DNA of 64,000 bases from UBA826 sp045564655 (GCA_045564655.1 JBJLGX010000005.1:59569-123568), one strand, 5' to 3'; positions 36,194 to 46,162 are shown, numbered from the stretch's first letter. Notes: generated by a model not told the origin, from the letters alone. Numbers and translations: made by a program.

Positions 36194-37385
36194 TAATGGA
36201 TCCCATTACTTTATTAACTGCATTCAAAACATCATTTATGTCATCATCATTCATGTTCGGAAATATTGGAAGGCTAATGATGTTCTCATAAACATCTTCA
36301 GCTATAGGGCAAATTCCTTTTTTATAATTCAAAGTTTTATACAAAGGATGTAAATAAACAGGTAAGTAATGAACATTAACTCCTATATTTTCTGCCCTTA
36401 ATGCTTTAAATATATTGTCTCTAGTAACATCCGTATCTTCTAATTTAAGTTTTATGACATACAAATGATATGCATGTGAAATATCATCCGAAATAGAGAG
36501 TTGGGATACTCTATGTATTTGGTTAAATATTTCATCGTATTTAAATGCAATATTTTGTCTTTTAGAAACAGAATCTTCAAGTCTAGATAGTTGAGTTATC
36601 CCTAAAGAACACTGTATATCAGATAGACGATAATTAAAGCCTAACGAAATAGCTTCGTAGTAATGTTCAACATCTCTAGTCCGAACATGAAGGTCTTTAG
36701 ATATTCCATGATTACGAAAAATACGCATTTGATCTGCTAAGGCTTTGTCATTAGTTGTAATTGCTCCACCTTCACCTGTAGTTATATGTTTAACAGGATG
36801 AAAGGAAAAGGTACTCATATCTGAAATAGTTCCAATTTTTGAAGATTTATATTCTGCCCCTAAAGCATGACAAGAATCAGAAATTAATGCGATTCCATTT
36901 TTGTTACAAATGGCCCTAATGGAATCATAATCACAAGGTTGACCCGCATAATCCACAACTATAATAGCTCTAGTTTTAGTAGAAATACTATTTTCTATTT
37001 TATCCACATCAATAAGTAATGAATTTTCATTAACATCAACAAATATAGGTTTTGCTCCTAAATATAAAATTGAATTAGCTGTAGCCACGAAGGTAATTGC
37101 AGGAACAATAACTTCATCTCCTGGACCTATTCCCAAAGCGAACATAGCTGCGTGTAAAGCTGCTGTGCCACTGCTAACTGCCACAGCATATTTTGAGTCA
37201 GTCTTTTCAGCCAAAGCAGACTCGAAATCTTGAACCATTGGACCTGTCGTCAACCAATTAGATTTCAAAACATTGATCACAGATTTTATATCTTGATCGT
37301 TAACATAGTGACTCCCATAAGGAAGCATGTTAGACCTAACAGGAGGGGATCCATTAATAGCTAATTCAGGATTATTCAAAGACAT
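36186..37385 (-). CDS. pseC: UDP-4-amino-4,6-dideoxy-N-acetyl-altrosamine transaminase PseC
   Basis: PLP aminotransferase that aminates C4 of UDP-2-acetamido-2,6-dideoxy-4-keto-L-altrose. DegT fold, 399 aa. NGSPPVRSNMLPYGSHYV near the N-terminus, SSGTAALHAAM, ISDSCHALGAEY and PLP Lys199 in SFHPVKHITTGEGGA are all typical. It directly follows pseB (one base between coding regions), the normal PseB-PseC order. Confidence 0.92.
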   Translation of the reverse strand: MSLNNPELAINGSPPVRSNMLPYGSHYVNDQDIKSVINVLKSNWLTTGPMVQDFESALAEKTDSKYAVAVSSGTAALHAAMFALGIGPGDEVIVPAITFVATANSILYLGAKPIFVDVNENSLLIDVDKIENSISTKTRAIIVVDYAGQPCDYDSIRAICNKNGIALISDSCHALGAEYKSSKIGTISDMSTFSFHPVKHITTGEGGAITTNDKALADQMRIFRNHGISKDLHVRTRDVEHYYEAISLGFNYRLSDIQCSLGITQLSRLEDSVSKRQNIAFKYDEIFNQIHRVSQLSISDDISHAYHLYVIKLKLEDTDVTRDNIFKALRAENIGVNVHYLPVYLHPLYKTLNYKKGICPIAEDVYENIISLPIFPNMNDDDINDVLNAVNKVMGSINE

Positions 37386-37386
37386 A

Positions 37387-38349
37387 TTAACTAATCATAT
37401 CCTCTAACTGAATAACATCTAACCAATCTGAATTATTGTCACTCCTATATTCAAAATCTTTTTCAACTGGTGCAGAATCAGAATAAATCGGCATTCGAAA
37501 TGATGAATGTTGAGGTTGAATAATATATTTAGAACCAATATCTATAACTGAATTAGATTCGTCTCTAGATATCAAAACTTCATTTAGTTTTTCTCCTGGC
37601 CTTATTCCTATTATCTTAATCTCGGCATCAGGAGAAATTGCTCTTGCTAAATCTAATACTTTCATACTTGGAATTTTAGGAATAAATACTTCACCACCTT
37701 GTAATTCTTCTAACGAAGATAAAACAAATTGAACTCCTTGGTCTAATGTAAGCCAAAATCGTGTCATCCGATCATCAGTTATCGTTAAGGTACCTGATTC
37801 TTTCTGTTTTTTAAATATTGGAATAACGCTCCCTCTACTGCCAACAACATTTCCATATCTAACACAAGCAAATCTGGTACCACTACTACCTGAATACGAA
37901 TTTGCCTGAACAAACAATTTTTCTGCACATAACTTTGTCGCCCCATAAAGATTTATAGGATTAACAGCCTTATCGGTACTTAAAGCGATAACTTTAGAAA
38001 CACCTTGATTGATTGCCGCATCTATCACATTCTGTGCTCCATACACGTTAGTTTTGATAGCTTCCATAGGATTATATTCACATGCTGGAACTTGCTTTAA
38101 TGCTGCTGCATGTACAACATAATCTACACCTTTCATTGCCCTTTCAAGCCTATCTTTATCCCTAACGTCTCCAATAAAAAACCTTAATTTAGGATTATTG
38201 AGTTGTTCGTTCATTTCAAACTGCTTCAGTTCATCTCTACTCAATACTATTAATCTATTCGGAGCATATTTTTCTAAAACATGTTCACAGAATTTTCTCC
38301 CAAAAGACCCTGTCCCACCAGTGATTAAAATATTTTTATCATTAAACAT
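37387..38349 (-). CDS. pseB: UDP-GlcNAc 4,6-dehydratase (inverting) PseB
   Basis: First step of pseudaminate synthesis: 4,6-dehydration and C5 inversion of UDP-GlcNAc. Extended SDR of 320 aa with TGGTGSFGRKF, catalytic Thr125-Asp126-Lys127 in STDKAVNP, Tyr135 and Lys139 in YGATK. The AAALKQVPACEYNP stretch is diagnostic of the FlaA1/PseB family. No N-terminal membrane domain, so it is the short soluble type. Confidence 0.94.
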   Translation of the reverse strand: MFNDKNILITGGTGSFGRKFCEHVLEKYAPNRLIVLSRDELKQFEMNEQLNNPKLRFFIGDVRDKDRLERAMKGVDYVVHAAALKQVPACEYNPMEAIKTNVYGAQNVIDAAINQGVSKVIALSTDKAVNPINLYGATKLCAEKLFVQANSYSGSSGTRFACVRYGNVVGSRGSVIPIFKKQKESGTLTITDDRMTRFWLTLDQGVQFVLSSLEELQGGEVFIPKIPSMKVLDLARAISPDAEIKIIGIRPGEKLNEVLISRDESNSVIDIGSKYIIQPQHSSFRMPIYSDSAPVEKDFEYRSDNNSDWLDVIQLEDMIS

Positions 38350-38385
38350 ATAATTTACCCCAAATATTTACTCAATAACTTAAAT

Positions 38386-39342
38386 TTAAGCCTTGTACTT
38401 ATCAAACCAATCAATAGAAAATACAATCCCTTTTTTTAGATCAACTTCAGGTGACCAATCTAATAATTCTTGTGCCCTAGAAATATCTGGTTTCCTAACC
38501 ATAGGGTCATCTTCTGGTAGATCATGGAATTCTATATCACTTAAACTTCCAACTTGTGATTTAATCATTTCTGCTAATGTCAATATTGAGACTTCTTCAG
38601 TTGCTCCAATATTAAAAATTCTTTCATATGAACTTGACATCTTTTCTTCTGGTAATATGAGAAGCTTAAAAAGGGCATCCACAAGATCACTTACGTAACA
38701 AAAGGACCTGGTCTGAATCCCTTTGCCATATATTGTCATAGGGTCGTTTCTAAGTGCTTGAATGAAAAAGTTTGGTACTGCTCTACCATCATTAGGCCTC
38801 ATTCTAGGGCCATAACAGTTAAATATCCTAGCAATTCTCACATCAATTTCATGTTCTCTATGATAAGCCATTGCAATCGCTTCTGAGAATCGTTTGGCCT
38901 CATCATATACGCTTCTAGGGCCTACAGGATTAACGTTACCCCAATATGATTCTTTTTGAGGAGATTCCAACGGATCCCCATATATCTCTGAAGTAGAAGC
39001 TAATAAAACTTTAGATTTTTTAGCTCTTGCAAGACCTAAAACATTATGTGTCCCAATAGATCCCACCTTTAGTGTGTGAATCGGGTTATCTCTATAATCT
39101 TTTGGACTAGCAGGACTAGCAAAATGAAGTAAATAGTCAACATCATCTGAAACATCTATGAATTCGGTAACATTTCCTTCAATAAACTTAAATTTAGGAT
39201 TTTCCATGTTACGGGATATGTTCGATTTTTTACCTGTCAATAAATTGTCAAAGCATATAACTTTATGACCTTCATCAAGCAATTTTTGACAAAGATGTGA
39301 CCCTAAAAATCCAGCTCCACCAGTTATTAATGAAGTGACCAT
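38386..39342 (-). CDS. UDP-glucuronate decarboxylase (UDP-xylose synthase)
   Basis: Decarboxylates UDP-glucuronic acid to UDP-xylose. Extended SDR of 318 aa with TGGAGFLGSHL, HFASPASPKDY (a UXS signature), STSEIYGDP, Tyr/Lys in YDEAKR, and RIFNCYGPRMRPNDGR, all conserved in UXS. The UDP-glucose dehydrogenase that supplies its substrate is the next gene upstream, 8 bases away, which supports the assignment. Confidence 0.9.
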   Translation of the reverse strand: MVTSLITGGAGFLGSHLCQKLLDEGHKVICFDNLLTGKKSNISRNMENPKFKFIEGNVTEFIDVSDDVDYLLHFASPASPKDYRDNPIHTLKVGSIGTHNVLGLARAKKSKVLLASTSEIYGDPLESPQKESYWGNVNPVGPRSVYDEAKRFSEAIAMAYHREHEIDVRIARIFNCYGPRMRPNDGRAVPNFFIQALRNDPMTIYGKGIQTRSFCYVSDLVDALFKLLILPEEKMSSSYERIFNIGATEEVSILTLAEMIKSQVGSLSDIEFHDLPEDDPMVRKPDISRAQELLDWSPEVDLKKGIVFSIDWFDKYKA

Positions 39343-39350
39343 ATTTTATT

Positions 39351-40742
39351 CTACGAGTATCTCCCTACACCTATATAATCAAAGCCTATATCAACCATTT
39401 CATCTGGATTTAATAGATTCCTAGCATCTAATATAAATGGATACTGCATATTATCTTTAATGTATTTATAATCAACAGATTTGAATTCTGGCCAATCTGT
39501 CGCAATGATGATGGCATCCGCATTAATGGAAGATTCGACAGAACCTGTAAAATATTCAATATTTTTATATTCACTCAATGAGGTTTTTTTAAATTCTTCA
39601 ATAGCTTTAGGGTCATGCAAATTCAACTTAACTTTTTCTTCAATCAATTTTTCTATTAAAGCTATCGCTGGTGACTCTCTAATATCATCTGTTCCTGGCT
39701 TAAATGCAATGCCCCAAACAGCTACAGTTTTATCACGTAATACCCAAAGTTTTCTTCTCAGTTTATCCATAATTTGATCAACACGCTTCATGTTAACATT
39801 GTCAACTTCCCTAAAAAATGACATATCCACCCCCAAATCTTCACCTATCCTTGTGAAAGCTTTTATATCTTTAGGTAAACAATATCCTCCAAATCCTAAC
39901 CCAGCCTGCAAAAAACTACTTCCTATTCTAGGGTCTAGCCCCATACCCTTAGCAACTTTACTAACATCAGAACCTGATTTTTCACATATATCAGCAACAA
40001 CATTTATAAAAGAAATTTTTGTAGCTAAAAAACTATTTGAAGCATGTTTTATTAATTCTGCAGTATTAACATCTGTTATCACAAATTTATCATTACCATG
40101 AGCATTAAATATTGCTTGATCAGATATATCTTCAGGAAGATTTTGTTCTAATAAAGGTAAATAAATTTTCAATAAAGTATTTTTAGCTGCTTCTGATTCA
40201 ACTCCTAAGACAATCCTATCAGGATTAAAAAAGTCATATAACCCAGTCCCTTCTCTTAAAAATTCAGGGTTTACGGCTACTTCAAAATCTACATTTTTCT
40301 TTGCATATTTTTTTAAAGTATCTTTTATCCTTAAAGAAGTCGATACAGGAGTGGTACTTTTTTCAACAACCAGCTTATTTGAGTTAGAATTTTGAGCTAT
40401 CGTTCTCCCCGCACTCTCTATCTGAGATAAATCTGCAGACCCATCATCGTTTTGAGGAGTTCCAACACATACAAATATTACATCACTGGCATCTATTGCT
40501 TCTTCAACTGAAGTAGCAACTGAAAATCTGCCAGAATTAATATTTTTGGTTAACATTTCAGATAGCCCTGGCTCATAAAATGGCGCATTGCCAGCAGCGA
40601 TATCTTGAGCCTTAGACCCCATATCATCCGCTCCAATAACATTCCACCCTATATCAGCTAAACCTAAAGCTGTAGGAAGTCCTACATGACCTAGTCCTAA
40701 TATTCCAATATTGGGCTTATCAAACATTATTTGTTCTTCCAT
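39351..40742 (-). CDS. UDP-glucose 6-dehydrogenase
   Basis: NAD-dependent oxidation of UDP-glucose to UDP-glucuronate. Length 463 aa. NAD loop GLGHVGLPTALG, the VGTPQNDDGSADLS segment, and catalytic Cys in FGGYCLPKDI. The GTDDIRESPA block near the C-terminus is typical. Two starts are possible: the ATG at 40742 or the ATG at 40727, which has GGAAGA about 7 bases before it; the short choice removes five residues only. It is paired with UDP-xylose synthase. This is one of three nucleotide-sugar dehydrogenases in the window. Confidence 0.87.
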   Translation of the reverse strand: MEEQIMFDKPNIGILGLGHVGLPTALGLADIGWNVIGADDMGSKAQDIAAGNAPFYEPGLSEMLTKNINSGRFSVATSVEEAIDASDVIFVCVGTPQNDDGSADLSQIESAGRTIAQNSNSNKLVVEKSTTPVSTSLRIKDTLKKYAKKNVDFEVAVNPEFLREGTGLYDFFNPDRIVLGVESEAAKNTLLKIYLPLLEQNLPEDISDQAIFNAHGNDKFVITDVNTAELIKHASNSFLATKISFINVVADICEKSGSDVSKVAKGMGLDPRIGSSFLQAGLGFGGYCLPKDIKAFTRIGEDLGVDMSFFREVDNVNMKRVDQIMDKLRRKLWVLRDKTVAVWGIAFKPGTDDIRESPAIALIEKLIEEKVKLNLHDPKAIEEFKKTSLSEYKNIEYFTGSVESSINADAIIIATDWPEFKSVDYKYIKDNMQYPFILDARNLLNPDEMVDIGFDYIGVGRYS

Positions 40743-40761
40743 TTTAATATTTAATCCTATA

Positions 40762-42126
40762 TTAATTTAAACTAGATTTTTCTATAATTTTTCTTAATGC
40801 TTTAGAGTATTTTTCTGTAGCTGAACAATCCATAAATGAAACATGTTCTTCAAAAGCTTTATATCTATCATCCATAATTTTTGCATCAATATGATTGTTT
40901 TTTAATCCATCAAGAATTTGATCTTTAAATTCTTGGATATTATTTGCTACATTAAAAAGATTAAATTCTTTTTTGAAATGAACAAAGCTATCATGCTTTT
41001 CATCTAGTGCTTCATTAAAATATGGAATTACAACAAATTTGTTAGCTATACCGGCTTCCAGCAACGTAGTAGATCCAAAACAGACAATAACATCTGAATT
41101 AAATATTAAATCTTGAGCATCACCTTCACCTGTTACAACTAAATTACCTAATTCTTTATAATTAATACCCGCATCTAACAAAACTTTTTCTATTTCCAAT
41201 AACCAACCTCCTCCCCATTTTGCTTTTATAACAAATTCTATATCTGGGTTATCTAAAGCTAATTGAGCAAAAGCTACATGGGTTTTGGCAAATAAGGTAG
41301 CATAGCCTTCTTTATCATTTTTGGGCCATACTTCTGTAACCCCCCTAAGGCCAACCCCTCGTTGAAATGAAAAAAATGTTACTTTTTTAAAATCTTTCAT
41401 TTTAAGAGATTTATCGATAAGAGCTTGATCATTTATGCTGTTAATAAATTCGTCCATTCTTACGCAGCCCAAAGCATCAATATTTTCAGAAGAAACATAA
41501 CCTGACTCCACAAATGCTTCTTTTGATCTCTCATTGTGAACAATAATGTGATTGCCAGAAAATTTACCATATCTTTTTAACTGTAAAACTCTCTGTTCAT
41601 AATGGCCATCTCCAGTTATAAGATTCTCTCTATGTAAAACAACATATGGTGTGTTTATCATCCTAGAAACATACCCCCATTCATAGTCTTGAGGATACCA
41701 AACAGAAGCACCTATAACGCAATCAATATCAAATTTCATATAAAGATCTTTCAAAAATTTCAGGAAAAATTTTCTAGTGGAGTCTTGTATTTTTTGTACC
41801 TGCGTATTTGGATTAGAATCATAATAATCAAACCTGAACTTAAATCCTTTTGGATAAAATAATGCAGCCATTTTTTTTTGCCACTTATCTGACACTTTAA
41901 ACACTCTGAATTTTTTGGAGTCTGCAAGGGCCTTTAAGTCTCCCCTAAACCTAAAAGGACTTAAAGCCAAAAGACTCGGAGCGTCAGCATCACAGACTCC
42001 TTGAGAAGGCTTCACTTCTGAAATAAATTGCGTTGACTGAGCTATAAAAATTGACGTTGAACCAATACTTATAAAAAACTTTTCATAAGACCTGATTATT
42101 TTGTTAATTATCTTATTTGTTAACAT
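40762..42126 (-). CDS. Glycan-cluster protein with GT-B-like C-terminus, unknown function
   Basis: A 454-aa protein I cannot place in a named family. It is soluble. The C-terminal half resembles a GT-B donor domain: VTFFSFQRGVGLRG, then LDNPDIEFVIKAKWGG, and VICFGSTTLLEAGIANKFVVIPYF, which is the kind of Ser/Thr-Glu-Ala segment found in CDP-glycerophosphotransferases and UDP-GlcNAc 2-epimerase-like folds. The N-terminal half (FRFRGDLKAL, ASVWYPQDYEWGYV) is unfamiliar. Its ATG overlaps the transketolase stop by one base. Possibly a transferase for the second nonulosonate. Confidence 0.6.
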   Translation of the reverse strand: MLTNKIINKIIRSYEKFFISIGSTSIFIAQSTQFISEVKPSQGVCDADAPSLLALSPFRFRGDLKALADSKKFRVFKVSDKWQKKMAALFYPKGFKFRFDYYDSNPNTQVQKIQDSTRKFFLKFLKDLYMKFDIDCVIGASVWYPQDYEWGYVSRMINTPYVVLHRENLITGDGHYEQRVLQLKRYGKFSGNHIIVHNERSKEAFVESGYVSSENIDALGCVRMDEFINSINDQALIDKSLKMKDFKKVTFFSFQRGVGLRGVTEVWPKNDKEGYATLFAKTHVAFAQLALDNPDIEFVIKAKWGGGWLLEIEKVLLDAGINYKELGNLVVTGEGDAQDLIFNSDVIVCFGSTTLLEAGIANKFVVIPYFNEALDEKHDSFVHFKKEFNLFNVANNIQEFKDQILDGLKNNHIDAKIMDDRYKAFEEHVSFMDCSATEKYSKALRKIIEKSSLN

Positions 42127-44042
42127 TACCCTTGTATATTTAAGCCATTAAAGAAATTTTCAATATCTATGGTCAAATTGTCAGCATCCATCCTGTGAGC
42201 TTTTAAGACTTCTTCGTTTGTTCCACATTCTGGAATGTTATCTACTCCAAGTTTTAAAAATTGTAAATTTCTTGAGTCTTGAAAATTAATGAGTTGAGAT
42301 GCTAAGTAATCACCTTGACCCCCAATACGATAATGATTATCCAGTGTTACAACGTGTGAAACATTTTCTGTAACAGATTTTAACCACTCTATATCAACAA
42401 AATTTAACCAAGGTAAATTAATAACTTTCATAGCAATACCTTTTGATTTTAATTTTTTTGATGCCTTAACGGCTTGCTCTAATGTATTTGGGCCATACGA
42501 AAATAATACTATCTCATCTCCATCAACTAACTCTGTTCCTTGCCCTAACTGAAAATCTGTAAATTCATAATCTATTGAAAGAGTGCAGGGGAGAGGAGTT
42601 AACCTAATATATGAACTAGACTTCCAATTATTTACACAAAAATCAATGGCCGATTTAACTTCAATCTCATTATATGGTTCGATCATAATAAGATCAGGAA
42701 TTCCATTTAATGCAGCAATATCTCTAACAGATTGATGGGAATGCCCTGTTCCTCCTGGTATTACACCTGCTAAACCGCCTACGTATATAATTTTAGTTTT
42801 CTCAGTAGCATTATTATATATTTGTTCATTTGGTCTATCTGATAAAAAACATGCAAATGAATTAACTACGGGAAGCAATCCATTTAATGCCATACCTCCA
42901 GCTTGTGAAACCATATCTTGTTCCGCTATACCGCACTGAAAATACCTGTCAGGAAACGAATCTTTAAATGGGATTAATCCGGAATCTAATATCAAATCTG
43001 CATCCATTGCTACAATATTAGGGTTTTTATCGGCTTGAGCAATCAAAGCATCTGAATATGATTTCATTAACGATATTTTCTTATTATTTGAAACTTGTAA
43101 AGGGGGTAAAGGAGCCTTTTGAAAATTCAAATCAGGTGCCCCTAATTTGTTCAATAATATATTTTGTGCCTCTATTAACTCATTACTTGCATCAGTGTAC
43201 TCTTGATCACTAGGAGCTCCGCTGTGATACATATATCTACATTTATCTCCGATGACAGTATGTTCCATAAATGAAACTCCACTACCTTTTATAGTATTGG
43301 CAATAATAACTGTTGGTAATCCGTTTGATATATTAGTAGAGTTTTCTAAAGAATCTGATATAGAACTAAAATCATTTCCGTCACATTGAAAAACATTCCA
43401 CCCAAAAGCTTCAAATTTTGATTTTAAATCTCCTAGGTCACTCGTTTTTGATACTCGATAATCTGACTGTACTTTATTATGATCAACAAAAACTGTAATC
43501 TCTGACATTTTGTTATTTGAAGCCGACTGAAGAGATTCCCAAATTTGACCTTCTTGCAATTCTCCATCGCCTGTTAAAACAAATATTTTTTGTTTTTTAC
43601 CTTTAAGTCTATTAGCAATAACCATGCCTTTAGCTTTGGAAATACCCATCCCAAGAGAGCCGCTATTAGTATGCATAAAAGGTATTTTAATATCAGGATG
43701 GCCAGGCAAGCCATCGATCTTTCTAAGCTTATGAATTAAATCAAAGCTTAGTAACCCCAACGAAATCAACACTGAATATAAAGCAGGAACATCGTGACCT
43801 TTTGAAGAAAAATAAATACTAGATTCAGACTTTTTTAACTCATTTAAATATAACCAAGATACAATATCAATACTGCTGAAACTAGTTCCTATATGGCCAG
43901 AACCAGCTTTTTTGATCATATACAAAGTATTGATACGAGCAACATTAGCAAATAATTTTGCTACCACTATTGGGTCATCAGAAATACTCAATATTCTTTT
44001 AACTTCTAAAGTATTCACAAATTTTAATTCATTGTTTTCCAT
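42126..44042 (-). CDS. Full-length transketolase in a glycan cluster
   Basis: ThDP enzyme moving two-carbon units between ketose and aldose phosphates, 638 aa. The N-terminal ThDP domain has GSGHIGTSFSSIDIVSWLY, the HTNSGSLGMGI loop and GDGELQEGQIWESLQSA. The PYR domain has GIAEQDMVSQAGGMAL with the catalytic Glu. A C-terminal domain with TLDNHYRIGG follows, so both halves are joined. It is divergent enough from housekeeping transketolase that a special role is likely. It lies directly between the NeuA-like gene and the unknown GT-B-like gene, inside the second nonulosonate block. Confidence 0.87.
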   Translation of the reverse strand: MENNELKFVNTLEVKRILSISDDPIVVAKLFANVARINTLYMIKKAGSGHIGTSFSSIDIVSWLYLNELKKSESSIYFSSKGHDVPALYSVLISLGLLSFDLIHKLRKIDGLPGHPDIKIPFMHTNSGSLGMGISKAKGMVIANRLKGKKQKIFVLTGDGELQEGQIWESLQSASNNKMSEITVFVDHNKVQSDYRVSKTSDLGDLKSKFEAFGWNVFQCDGNDFSSISDSLENSTNISNGLPTVIIANTIKGSGVSFMEHTVIGDKCRYMYHSGAPSDQEYTDASNELIEAQNILLNKLGAPDLNFQKAPLPPLQVSNNKKISLMKSYSDALIAQADKNPNIVAMDADLILDSGLIPFKDSFPDRYFQCGIAEQDMVSQAGGMALNGLLPVVNSFACFLSDRPNEQIYNNATEKTKIIYVGGLAGVIPGGTGHSHQSVRDIAALNGIPDLIMIEPYNEIEVKSAIDFCVNNWKSSSYIRLTPLPCTLSIDYEFTDFQLGQGTELVDGDEIVLFSYGPNTLEQAVKASKKLKSKGIAMKVINLPWLNFVDIEWLKSVTENVSHVVTLDNHYRIGGQGDYLASQLINFQDSRNLQFLKLGVDNIPECGTNEEVLKAHRMDADNLTIDIENFFNGLNIQG

Positions 44043-44056
44043 CTAATTACCTATTA

Positions 44057-44827
44057 TCAATTTTTACTATAAGGTTTTACATCTATACTAGGTAATGTGG
44101 CCTGACCTTCTTCTAACATAGCATTTACAATTTTCCAATCGTATTCTCCATTAATGTCCAATCCTTCGTCATCAGCTGTGAAAAATGGTACAACTGTATT
44201 GCCTGCTATGGTTTTAGTATCAGTAACGACTTTGGTCCATGCAATTTCCAAACTTGCATTCTGAACATAAATCTCAGGTAATGTTTGATATTGACTACTA
44301 TGCCATGGTTGATCTTTTGGGCCAAAAGGTATTAAAGGATGCATTATTTCTCCTCTAACAACCCACATTTTAGCTGGGTGCTCGTTACATTTTTCAACGG
44401 CCCTTAATGAATCAATTCCTTCATGTGATAAAAATTTATTCCATGCTCTCAAAATAGTTTCTGGTTTCCTAAAAGGGCTAGTTGGTCTCAATATACTAAA
44501 ACAATCAAATTCAAATCCCATATTGTTTTTTAACTCGTCAATAGCATGTTTGACAAATTCTATATCCGGAGAATGGGCTCCAGATATAGAGTCCGGCCTT
44601 AAAAACGGAACTTCAGCCCCATAGTGCCTTGATATTTCTGAATATTCAGTCGAATCTGTACTAACTATGACTTTAGAAAATATACCACTATCTAAAGCTG
44701 CCGCAATCGTATACGCAATTAATGGATGTCCCGACAAATATCTGATGTTTTTATCAGGAACCCTAAGAGAGCCGCTTCTGGCAGGTATTAATGCAACAAT
44801 GTTAGGGGTATCAACATTAATTACCAT
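44057..44827 (-). CDS. CMP-nonulosonate synthetase (NeuA/PtmB-like)
   Basis: Activates a nonulosonic acid with CTP. Length 256 aa. LIPARSGSLRVPDKNI is the NeuA P-loop-like signature; ISTDS-like VIVSTDSTEY and FSILRPTSPFRKPETI follow. The CMP-Neu5Ac synthetase group also includes CMP-Kdn and CMP-legionaminate enzymes, so the exact acid is not fixed. Since the pseudaminate route already has its own cytidylyltransferase, this one most likely serves the acid made by the second NeuB. Confidence 0.88.
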   Translation of the reverse strand: MVINVDTPNIVALIPARSGSLRVPDKNIRYLSGHPLIAYTIAAALDSGIFSKVIVSTDSTEYSEISRHYGAEVPFLRPDSISGAHSPDIEFVKHAIDELKNNMGFEFDCFSILRPTSPFRKPETILRAWNKFLSHEGIDSLRAVEKCNEHPAKMWVVRGEIMHPLIPFGPKDQPWHSSQYQTLPEIYVQNASLEIAWTKVVTDTKTIAGNTVVPFFTADDEGLDINGEYDWKIVNAMLEEGQATLPSIDVKPYSKN

Positions 44828-45642
44828 GCAGAAAACCCACCATCAATAACAAGATTTGATCCTGTCATATATGAAGAAGCTTCAGACATCAAAAAAATAA
44901 CAGCACCATTGTATTCATCTTCATTGGCCATCCTTGCTAAAGGAATCTTGGCTGTATAATTCTTAACAAAGCGATCATCTTGTCCATTAAAAACACCGCC
45001 TAATGTTAAAGTATTAACCCTAATTCCATCTTTTGCCCAGTAAGTTGAAAGATATCGCGTCATATTTAACAAAGCCGACTTAGAAACTGAATAAGCAACA
45101 GGCTTATAAAAAGGATCTCCGTCATCGGATCTATATTCATAAATCCTTTGATCTGGAGATAAAATGCCATAAGTGGAACATATATTTAAAATAGACCCTT
45201 TAGAGTTTTTAGACATTTGGTTACCAAAAACTTGAGATGCTAAAAATACCCCTTTAACATTTACATCCATGATTTTTTCAAAAGATTCCACAGGATATTC
45301 CTCAAATGGCCCATTCTCACTACTATCAGAATTAGGAGGAGAATCTAAGGCTGCATTATTAATCAATCCGTAAGGAGAACCCCAAACTTTAAGAATTTGT
45401 TGCAAAGCATTTTCCAGAGATTCTTTATCTGTTACATCAGCAGATACAAATATAAGATTTTCATCATTGATATATTTCAATTTACTACTATTGATATTAG
45501 TATTGTAATCAAGTATCGCAATCTTAGCCCCTTTAGCGTGTAAAGAAATGGCATATTGCATTCCCAGTTGGCCCAATCCACCAGTAATAACAATGATACG
45601 GTCTTTAAGATCAAAAATATCGCTAGTTTCACTTTTAATCAT
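44821..45642 (-). CDS. Short-chain dehydrogenase in nonulosonate cluster (PtmA-like)
   Basis: Classical SDR of 273 aa with TGGLGQLGMQYA near residue 20, NNAA, catalytic Ser in NICSTYG and YSVSK giving Tyr and Lys, and the ending VIDGGFSAW. Unlike the SDR at 7241 the triad is complete, so it is an active oxidoreductase. It is similar to PtmA, encoded beside ptmB in Campylobacter flagellin glycosylation. Translation overlaps the NeuA gene by 7 bases. Substrate unknown; a phospho-sugar or the nonulosonate itself are candidates. Confidence 0.85.
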   Translation of the reverse strand: MIKSETSDIFDLKDRIIVITGGLGQLGMQYAISLHAKGAKIAILDYNTNINSSKLKYINDENLIFVSADVTDKESLENALQQILKVWGSPYGLINNAALDSPPNSDSSENGPFEEYPVESFEKIMDVNVKGVFLASQVFGNQMSKNSKGSILNICSTYGILSPDQRIYEYRSDDGDPFYKPVAYSVSKSALLNMTRYLSTYWAKDGIRVNTLTLGGVFNGQDDRFVKNYTAKIPLARMANEDEYNGAVIFLMSEASSYMTGSNLVIDGGFSAW

Positions 45643-45647
45643 ATCTA

Positions 45648-46160
45648 TTAGCCCTTATTAACATTTTCAAACAAATCACAAATCTCCCTAACTGCTCCAG
45701 CTCCTCCATTATTAGAAGTTTTATATAAAGCATGATTCAAAATATCAGGATGAGCATCGTTAACTGTTATAGGTAGCCCTACAAAATTCATACACTTTAA
45801 ATCATTGATATCATTACCAACAAAAGCAACTTGGTCTTTAGTGATTTTTAATTTCTCTATAACCTTTACTAATGCTGACTTTTTATCATTAACATTATTA
45901 ATAGCTTCAATGTTAAGTTTTTCAGCGCGCTTCAGAACTACTTGGTTAACCTCAGAAGATATTATTCTTATATGAATATCCATCTCTTTTAATTTATTTA
46001 AACCAATTCCATCACCACGGTAGCAAGCTACAGCTTCAGTCCCATCCTGGAAGACAAACACTTTGTTATCAGTAAATACCCCATCAAAATCAAAGGCAAT
46101 TAAGCGTATTTTTTTTATGAGATTTTTAGTTTTTTTATCAACGTTAGTAAATGATTTCAT
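45648..46160 (-). CDS. KdsC-like HAD phosphatase
   Basis: Small HAD-family phosphatase of 170 aa without cap domain, like Kdo-8-phosphate phosphatase KdsC and the Kdn-9-phosphate phosphatases. The nucleophile motif is AFDFDGVFTD (Asp24, Asp26), and motif IV is FVGNDINDLKC. These enzymes work as tetramers. Next to a NANS-like synthase it probably removes a phosphate from a C9 ulosonate phosphate. It is separated from the synthase gene by 2 bases. Confidence 0.88.
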   Translation of the reverse strand: MKSFTNVDKKTKNLIKKIRLIAFDFDGVFTDNKVFVFQDGTEAVACYRGDGIGLNKLKEMDIHIRIISSEVNQVVLKRAEKLNIEAINNVNDKKSALVKVIEKLKITKDQVAFVGNDINDLKCMNFVGLPITVNDAHPDILNHALYKTSNNGGAGAVREICDLFENVNKG

Positions 46161-46162
46161 TG

